A stretch of DNA of 38,147 nucleotides from Akkermansiaceae bacterium. GTDB lineage: Bacteria > Verrucomicrobiota > Verrucomicrobiia > Verrucomicrobiales > Akkermansiaceae. The stretch covers positions 1 through 38,147 of the forward strand of contig JABDRB010000033.1 in assembly GCA_013041925.1 (NCBI GenBank). Reading direction: 5' to 3'. A program made the position numbers and the translations under genes. This document shows positions 32,990-38,147 of the stretch, piece by piece (position 1 is the first letter of the stretch; each line of letters begins with the position of its first letter). Under the pieces are notes generated by a model. That model saw nothing but the letters and a program-made list of their open reading frames with translations, had not been told where the DNA came from and ran no database searches.

Positions 32990-35900
32990 ATGATCAACCT
33001 TCAACGCATGATTAAGCGGCCCGTCTTCACCGTCGGGTCACTTTTTTCGATCACCATCATGATGGTGCTGCCCTGCCATGCCGACAAGGCAGCACAGCCT
33101 GCCCCTTTCCAATTACCGAAGGGAATGGAAAAACTTCTCTATGAGAACTGCTACGCCTGTCACGACGAATGGGAACAGGAAGGAGATATTCGTTTGGATC
33201 AGTTAGCGACACTCGAGCCCGATACTCGTCTCGATTTGTTCAACAAGGTGCAGGAGCAAATTTACTTCGGGCAGATGCCCCCGAAAAAAGAGAAGATTCA
33301 GCCAACCGATGCTGAGCGAACCACCATGCTCGAGTGGTTCTCGGCGGAACTTAAAAAGCACAACGCGTCCAAGCTCGAGGACAAGAAGCGAATGCCAGAG
33401 TATGCCAACTACGTCGATCATGGCAAGTTGTTCTCTGGAGAATACAAGCACCTCAAAGCCTTCACCCCAGATCGACGCTGGCTGATTAGTGAGTTCATTT
33501 TCGATGCCAAATTCAACCGCATTCTCGATCATCGGCCGATGAAAACCATCGATGGTCAAAGGAGGGGCGTTATCGGTGATAATGGTCGCCGCGCGAACTT
33601 AACAAATCCGTTCCTCTTGCCGACGAATACTGGCGTGCGTTACTACGCGAATGCCACGCTCAACGGCGGGCATCTCTTAACAATGCTGACCAATGCAAAG
33701 AATGCTGCGGTCTACATGACCGATGATCTTGCCAAGCGCGATAACAGCTACCTACCCTCGTTTAATGCTATCGTTGCGGAGGAGGATAGGCATCGCCACA
33801 TCTTAGCATCTCGTGAGGAGTTTCTGAGCCACTTTATCGAGCCAGTTCTCGTGGATCTTTATAAAGAGAAACACAACGCGCTACTCCCCCAATTTAAGAG
33901 TGTTGCCGAGGAGGCACCCGCTGTCAGAGGAGTGGGGAAAACGAAGAAAGCAGGTTTCGCATCGGCAAACCCGGGTCGCACCGAAATGGAAATCGTTTTT
34001 CGCTCCATGCGCAAGCACCAGAAGCATTGCAAGACGGATGAAGAACTCATCAGGAAGTGCGAGCAGGACTGGTTCTACTTCGGCCACAATCTACGCAAGA
34101 CGCAAGCACGTGTGACATTTCTTCAAGGCTACATGGAGGAATGGCGCGATGAGATTAAAACACACAAATGGGATCAGAGGTATAAGCCGCGGATCTACAG
34201 GTCACTTGATCAAGCGGAGATGAAGGTTATTGCGGACACGATCATCAAGTTCCGTAAAAAGGGAGACCGCTACCAGACCATCATTGATCAATGTATGGCG
34301 CACTGGGCACAAAAATTCGAGCAAGAGCGAGCCGCGGCTGACCCCTTGGATGATGCACTTGTTGCGAGCTTGGTAAGTCAGGTGTTCATCAAAATTCATG
34401 AGCGAGTCCCCACCGACGAGGAGGCTGGAAAATATCTTCATCTCACCAAGAGCTACATCAAGAGTTTGGGGAATCGTGCCGCAGTTCAGAAACTGATTCA
34501 GACGCTCATCCTGCGGTCTGATTTTGTTTATCGTGCCGAGTTCGGTCAGGGAGTGGCCGATGATCACGGTCGGCATAGGCTATCACCTCGCGATGCCAGC
34601 TATGCACTCGCCTATGCGATCACCGACAGTAGTCCAGACCAGGAGCTCGTGAAGGCAGTGAAAGAAGGGCGACTCAATACTCGCGAGGACTACAAGCGTC
34701 AAATCATGCGCATGCTCAAAAAGCGTGACCAGTATTATGTCATTGATGAAGGTGTACAGCGGCTTCATCACACTGCGAGTATTACCAACCTTCCGATTCG
34801 TAAGCTCAGGTTCTTCAGGGAGTTTTTTGGCTACCCGAAGATGCTGCCCATTTTCAAAGATAACAAACGCTTTGGTGGTAACTACGATATGGCCAAAGGC
34901 CGACTCGTCGGTGAAGCCGACCGTCTGGTTGAGCACATCTTAAATAAAGATAAGGAGGTTATCGAAACGCTGCTCAACACCGAGGATTTTTTCGTTTTTC
35001 ACTCAGGTGACAATAAGGCGATGAAGGCATCATCAGAGCGCATTCGCAGGATTTACGAATACTTCAAGGACATGGACTGGCAGAACTTTACGGTTGAGGA
35101 TCTCGCCAAACACAAGGAATTCCTAGGCGAGGTCAAGATGCGTGGTATCGACGTTAAGAGCTTGGTCAAGAAGGGGCGCCGCGACCCTGCTCGCTCATTC
35201 AAAACAGCAATGGCCAGCTTCTCGCTCCGATTCGACAAGGGGGAGTCCGCTGCCGCGCCCTACGTTTCATTCCCAGCGCACGGACCTTACAATGCCTCCA
35301 CCCGTATGGGCATGCAGCTCCGGGCGCCCGAGGTTGCCAAGTTTTTCAATATCAAATTAGACGACTGGAACTACCCGGCGGCGCAGCCAGCAAAAATGAT
35401 TCACCGCAAGGGGATCTTAACCCACCCAGCGTGGCTCATTGCCCATGCGCAGAACACCGAGACTGATCCCGTCGTGCGTGGTAAATGGGTTTTGGAGAAA
35501 TTGTTAGCCGGCACGGTTCCTGATACGCCGATCACCGTCGAGGCGGTGGTTCCGGAGGATCACCACAACACCATGCGAACCCGACTCGCGAAAGTCACCG
35601 AGAAGAAATACTGCTGGACGTGTCACGAGCGCATGAACCCGCTTGGTTACCCATTTGAGATGTATGATGACTTTGGTCGATACCGCAAACTGGAATCACT
35701 CGAACATCCCGACAATCTGTTGAAAAAAGGCCCGAACAAAGGGGCAGCGCACGTTGACTTGCGCGACATTTATAAAACTTTACCCGTCGACAGCAAGGGC
35801 CGCTTGTTCGGGACAGGCGACAAAAAACTTGATGGCGAGGTAGGCAATGCCATCGAACTGGCTGATCGCCTGTCCAGATCGTCTCGCGTCCGCCAGTCGG

Positions 35901-36082
35901 TCGTTCGTCACGCCTTCCGATACTTCATGGGGCGTAATGAATTTGTGTCCGATTCAAAAACTCTGATAGATGCCGACAAGGCGTATCTCGAAAGCGGTGG
36001 CAGCTTCGATGCGCTCATCGTCTCGTTGCTGACTTCTGATTCCTTTATCTACCGAAAGCCAAGTGGCACATCTGAACATTGA
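32990..36082 (+). CDS. DUF1592/DUF1588-family cytochrome with two CXXCH sites
   Basis: Exported protein of 1,030 residues. The first CXXCH heme site, YENCYACHDEW (Cys54, Cys57, His58), lies just after the signal region, with FGQMPPKKEKI as a likely axial Met. A second motif, CWTCHERMNPLGYPFEMYDDFGRYR (Cys875, Cys878, His879), is the DUF1588 signature. The middle shows DUF1587, DUF1595 and DUF1592-like helical stretches, and the C-terminus SRSSRVRQSVVRHAFRYFMGRNE is DUF1585-like. Planctomycete-type proteins of this kind are periplasmic, redox-linked and of unknown substrate. ATG 33008 is an alternative start. It precedes the DUF1552 gene by 19 nt, the usual pairing. Confidence 0.88.
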   Translation: MINLQRMIKRPVFTVGSLFSITIMMVLPCHADKAAQPAPFQLPKGMEKLLYENCYACHDEWEQEGDIRLDQLATLEPDTRLDLFNKVQEQIYFGQMPPKKEKIQPTDAERTTMLEWFSAELKKHNASKLEDKKRMPEYANYVDHGKLFSGEYKHLKAFTPDRRWLISEFIFDAKFNRILDHRPMKTIDGQRRGVIGDNGRRANLTNPFLLPTNTGVRYYANATLNGGHLLTMLTNAKNAAVYMTDDLAKRDNSYLPSFNAIVAEEDRHRHILASREEFLSHFIEPVLVDLYKEKHNALLPQFKSVAEEAPAVRGVGKTKKAGFASANPGRTEMEIVFRSMRKHQKHCKTDEELIRKCEQDWFYFGHNLRKTQARVTFLQGYMEEWRDEIKTHKWDQRYKPRIYRSLDQAEMKVIADTIIKFRKKGDRYQTIIDQCMAHWAQKFEQERAAADPLDDALVASLVSQVFIKIHERVPTDEEAGKYLHLTKSYIKSLGNRAAVQKLIQTLILRSDFVYRAEFGQGVADDHGRHRLSPRDASYALAYAITDSSPDQELVKAVKEGRLNTREDYKRQIMRMLKKRDQYYVIDEGVQRLHHTASITNLPIRKLRFFREFFGYPKMLPIFKDNKRFGGNYDMAKGRLVGEADRLVEHILNKDKEVIETLLNTEDFFVFHSGDNKAMKASSERIRRIYEYFKDMDWQNFTVEDLAKHKEFLGEVKMRGIDVKSLVKKGRRDPARSFKTAMASFSLRFDKGESAAAPYVSFPAHGPYNASTRMGMQLRAPEVAKFFNIKLDDWNYPAAQPAKMIHRKGILTHPAWLIAHAQNTETDPVVRGKWVLEKLLAGTVPDTPITVEAVVPEDHHNTMRTRLAKVTEKKYCWTCHERMNPLGYPFEMYDDFGRYRKLESLEHPDNLLKKGPNKGAAHVDLRDIYKTLPVDSKGRLFGTGDKKLDGEVGNAIELADRLSRSSRVRQSVVRHAFRYFMGRNEFVSDSKTLIDADKAYLESGGSFDALIVSLLTSDSFIYRKPSGTSEH

Positions 36083-36101
36083 TTCAACCCATTCACTCAC
36101 T

Positions 36102-37496
36102 ATGCATAATCGAAGAAATTTTCTGAAATCATCCGCCTTGGCTGCTGGAGCGTTTACGCTTCCCACGTCACTTAGCGTGCTTGCCGCTGGTTCCACCGCT
36201 AGGGTGGGTCCGAGGCGATTTGTTTTTATCAGGAAGTCGAACGGTATTCGCCCAAACGAGTTGGCGCTGCCGACATTTACTGATGAAGAAAAATCCTTGG
36301 ATGCGAAGAAACAGCCGATGGAGGTCGACTTGGATAAACATGAACTCCCCGAGTGGTTGCGCCCAATCGATCCATACAAAGCCAATCTTTCGATTCTTCA
36401 AGGGCTGTCCTGCAAAATGAGTGAAAACGGTCACTGGTCATACTCCTCTGTGATGGGAGCCTACAAGTCCGGTCGTAATTCACTCAGTGGGATCAAGCGT
36501 GCCACCATCGATTTTGAGCTAGCAAAACTATCTCCATCTCCTTTTGAACATGTAGAGCTTTCACTAACGGGTAGTTATAGCACGTTCCGAACGGGTATCG
36601 TTTCTGGTTATTCAGCCCCTGGGCCACATCAGCGGAACTACTGCTACGCAGACCCGCAAACAGCCTATAACGAGCTGTTTAAGTCGGTTATTAATCCAGG
36701 TGCGGTCGATTCTGACAATGCCATGTTGGAATTTCTTCAGAGTGAGGAGGTTTTTAAGTCTGAAAAATTATTAGGGTATGAGAAGCTCAAGCTTAGTAAT
36801 CACATCAGCTCGATTGAAGCGATCAGGGCGCGCAACAAAAAGCTCGAAAAGATGTCGGATTCTATCGCTAGGCATATCCCCGAACTCAACCCGATTCACG
36901 CCGAGGGTGGGCCGAATGCCAGCACTCCGGAAAAGCAAAAAGCTATGACCGATATTCTGGTCGCGGCTCTCGTCACCGGCCTCACCAATGTTGTGACCTA
37001 CACCATCGATGAGCTTTCTACTCCGATCAAAGGCATCAAGGGCAATGAAGGCGATCATATTTCCATTCACGAGCTTGGCCACAATGGAGGCTACAGCGGC
37101 GTGTCGGCCGAAAAAATCCGTGAGAAGATCCGCGTCGGTCACATGGAGCAGGTCGCAACGATTGTTGAACGACTGAAGGCAACTCCTGAAGGTAAGGGGA
37201 GCATGTTCGATAACACCGTGGTGATGTATTTCCCAGAAAACGGAGAAGGCCACCACAGTAAGGGTACCGAGGCACCATTCGTAGTTCTCTCCGGCGACAA
37301 CTGTAAGCTTGATATGGCAGGTCGTTACATCCGACTGCCTCACCACGCCACAGAAGGTCACAAGACTATCGGTAACTGGTACACCACACTGCTCAATGCC
37401 TACGGAAACCCGATCGAGCACTACGGTGACTTTGATCTCGAAATGGCACGCAAGAAACTAGATCAACTCGGTTCCATCAAACAACTGATGGCTTGA
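36102..37496 (+). CDS. Tat-exported DUF1552 protein
   Basis: A protein of 464 residues from ATG 36102 (MHNRRNFLKSSALAAGAF), whose twin arginines (Arg4, Arg5) and following hydrophobic stretch form a Tat signal; folded export suggests a metal or cofactor. The mature domain belongs to DUF1552: RFVFIRKSNGIRPNE, SILQGLSCKMSENGHWS, YTIDELSTPIKGIKG and FPENGEGHHSKG. It is the usual partner of the DUF1592/DUF1588 gene. The function is unknown to me. The frame is open upstream to 36063, inside the previous gene, and the Tat motif decides the start. It ends in TGA, another case of TGA as stop. Confidence 0.87.
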   Translation: MHNRRNFLKSSALAAGAFTLPTSLSVLAAGSTARVGPRRFVFIRKSNGIRPNELALPTFTDEEKSLDAKKQPMEVDLDKHELPEWLRPIDPYKANLSILQGLSCKMSENGHWSYSSVMGAYKSGRNSLSGIKRATIDFELAKLSPSPFEHVELSLTGSYSTFRTGIVSGYSAPGPHQRNYCYADPQTAYNELFKSVINPGAVDSDNAMLEFLQSEEVFKSEKLLGYEKLKLSNHISSIEAIRARNKKLEKMSDSIARHIPELNPIHAEGGPNASTPEKQKAMTDILVAALVTGLTNVVTYTIDELSTPIKGIKGNEGDHISIHELGHNGGYSGVSAEKIREKIRVGHMEQVATIVERLKATPEGKGSMFDNTVVMYFPENGEGHHSKGTEAPFVVLSGDNCKLDMAGRYIRLPHHATEGHKTIGNWYTTLLNAYGNPIEHYGDFDLEMARKKLDQLGSIKQLMA

Positions 37497-37667
37497 TTTG
37501 CGCCTAAACTAGTCACATGCATCTAATGCTTAGTGAGGTGGTCTGGGCGAAATGGTATGGATTAGGCGGCGTCCTAGAGGCTTTCCGCTCCGCGGTATTG
37601 TTGTTCCGGAATCATGCCTAGCGGTTCCCGTAGCTCGGTTATTCCATATCAAAGACTCCTTGTGAAA

Positions 37668-38075
37668 TCAGGGGGCGAGAAGCGTGAAGGGGTAGATGGG
37701 CGTGTTGCGTAGCAGGGTGAAGAGGGTGATGGCTCCGATGACGAGCCCGATCCGGCACGCGTTGATCTGGGGGAGTGGAGGGGCGTTTTTACCGAGCAGG
37801 GTCATCCTGACAAAGGTGAAAACGATGACGGTCATGATGACCCCCAAGCCGGTCATGAGCATGGCGTTGAAGCCCATGGCCGCGATCCAATCGCCGCTGA
37901 CGATCCTTTGCGCGCAGCGGGTGCCCCCGCAGCCTGGGCAGTGGAGGTCCGTAAATTTTTTAATGGCGCACTGGGTTGCCTCGCCCTGTAGTTGATCGGT
38001 GACGGCAACAAAAAGAAACAGCCATCCGGGCACCAGCACGAGCAGGAGCAGCGGCCAGAGGGGACGGGTTTTCAC
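37668..38075 (-). CDS. DUF2752-family membrane protein
   Basis: A small membrane protein of 135 residues with three hydrophobic helices. After the first helix comes the family signature HCPGCGGTRCAQRIVSGDW (Cys46, Cys49 and Cys54), typical of DUF2752. The function is unknown; the cysteines suggest metal or disulfide chemistry, which is inference. It sits downstream of a gene that runs off the window on the same strand. Confidence 0.85.
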   Translation of the reverse strand: MKTRPLWPLLLLVLVPGWLFLFVAVTDQLQGEATQCAIKKFTDLHCPGCGGTRCAQRIVSGDWIAAMGFNAMLMTGLGVIMTVIVFTFVRMTLLGKNAPPLPQINACRIGLVIGAITLFTLLRNTPIYPFTLLAP

Positions 38076-38093
38076 AGTGCTACGATCGAGTGG

Positions 38094-38147
38094 CTAGAAA
38101 GATGAGCTTTCCGCTGCAATGCCAATGATGAAAAAGACAACGATGAA
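38094..38147 (-). CDS. C-terminal tail of a membrane protein (partial, runs off window)
   Basis: On the minus strand, the last 54 bases read as FIVVFFIIGIAAESSSF followed by TAG (38094-38096). A hydrophobic helix then a short polar tail suggests the end of an integral membrane protein whose start is outside the window. It lies 18 nt upstream of the DUF2752 start on the same strand. Too short to name a family. Confidence 0.4.
   Translation of the reverse strand, partial: FIVVFFIIGIAAESSSF

Noticed and set aside
37497-37667. Gap between DUF1552 and DUF2752 examined for an RNA gene or promoter
   Set aside because: No tRNA-like arms, riboswitch-like fold or convincing -35/-10 pair could be made out by eye.

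Overview
The window looks like a chromosomal segment of a Verrucomicrobia-type bacterium, possibly a marine member of the Verrucomicrobiales. This rests on family content: formylglycine-type sulfatases, a PDZ/toroid/HEAT protein of the DUF6288 kind, a DUF1592/DUF1588 cytochrome paired with a Tat-exported DUF1552 protein, a PEP-CTERM metalloprotease, a protein built of 'WAxxDPxAAxxW' helical repeats, and genes with weak or absent Shine-Dalgarno sequences. The rest is ordinary housekeeping: pabB, miaB, lptF/G, floA, lipA, scpA, polA, an RlmI-type methyltransferase and a U32 protein. I see no transposase, integrase, prophage, CRISPR array, rRNA or tRNA.

The outstanding feature is at 3985-5367. 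The frame of miaB (tRNA ms2i6A37 methylthiotransferase) contains an in-frame TGA at 4015-4017. It falls exactly where the family has the first cysteine ligand of the auxiliary [4Fe-4S] cluster: MPKVFIKTYG-(TGA)-QMN, against the usual YGCQMN. TGA is a normal stop elsewhere in the window (pabB, the U32 gene, the DUF1592 gene, the DUF1552 gene). A 7-bp hairpin with an AGGUU loop begins 18 nt after the TGA, and its loop is 25 nt after it, which fits the geometry of a bacterial SECIS element. The top of the hairpin (GCAGGUUGC) closely resembles the E. coli fdhF SECIS tip. I read this as a probable selenocysteine-containing MiaB. The ATG at 4021, 3 nt after the TGA, is the start a standard gene caller would choose, and it hides the ligand.

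Layout. 1-29 is a pure C run, probably an assembly or contig-end artefact. 215-5998: pabB, a small lipoprotein, a sulfatase (minus), an NlpC/P60 lipoprotein, miaB and a membrane protein. 6035-11392 (minus): floA, a small membrane protein, lptF/G, a SulP transporter and a LysM lipoprotein. 11530-14873: a small His-rich lipoprotein, a polytopic membrane protein, a SprT-like zinc protein, DUF3817 (minus) and a ChrA transporter. 14880-19325: a hydroxypyruvate isomerase-like protein (minus), the helical-repeat protein, lipA (minus) and an AlkC-like protein (minus). 19457-23129: a U32 protein, a His-rich lipoprotein and scpA. 23133-27758 (minus): polA, a protein with two AP2-like repeats and a PEP-CTERM metalloprotease. 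27974-29146: the RlmI-type methyltransferase. 29187-37496: four co-directional genes for exported proteins (sulfatase, DUF6288-type, DUF1592/1588 di-CXXCH, DUF1552). 37668-38147 (minus): DUF2752 and the tail of a membrane protein.

No stretch longer than about 300 bases lacks a gene. The larger gaps (1-214, 3836-3984, 9636-9812, 37497-37667) show nothing convincing beyond the sites listed. The four-gene exported cluster probably acts on sulfated or complex extracellular substrates, which is inferred from families only. The floA neighbourhood and the lptF/G-sulP-LysM run look like envelope-related operons.
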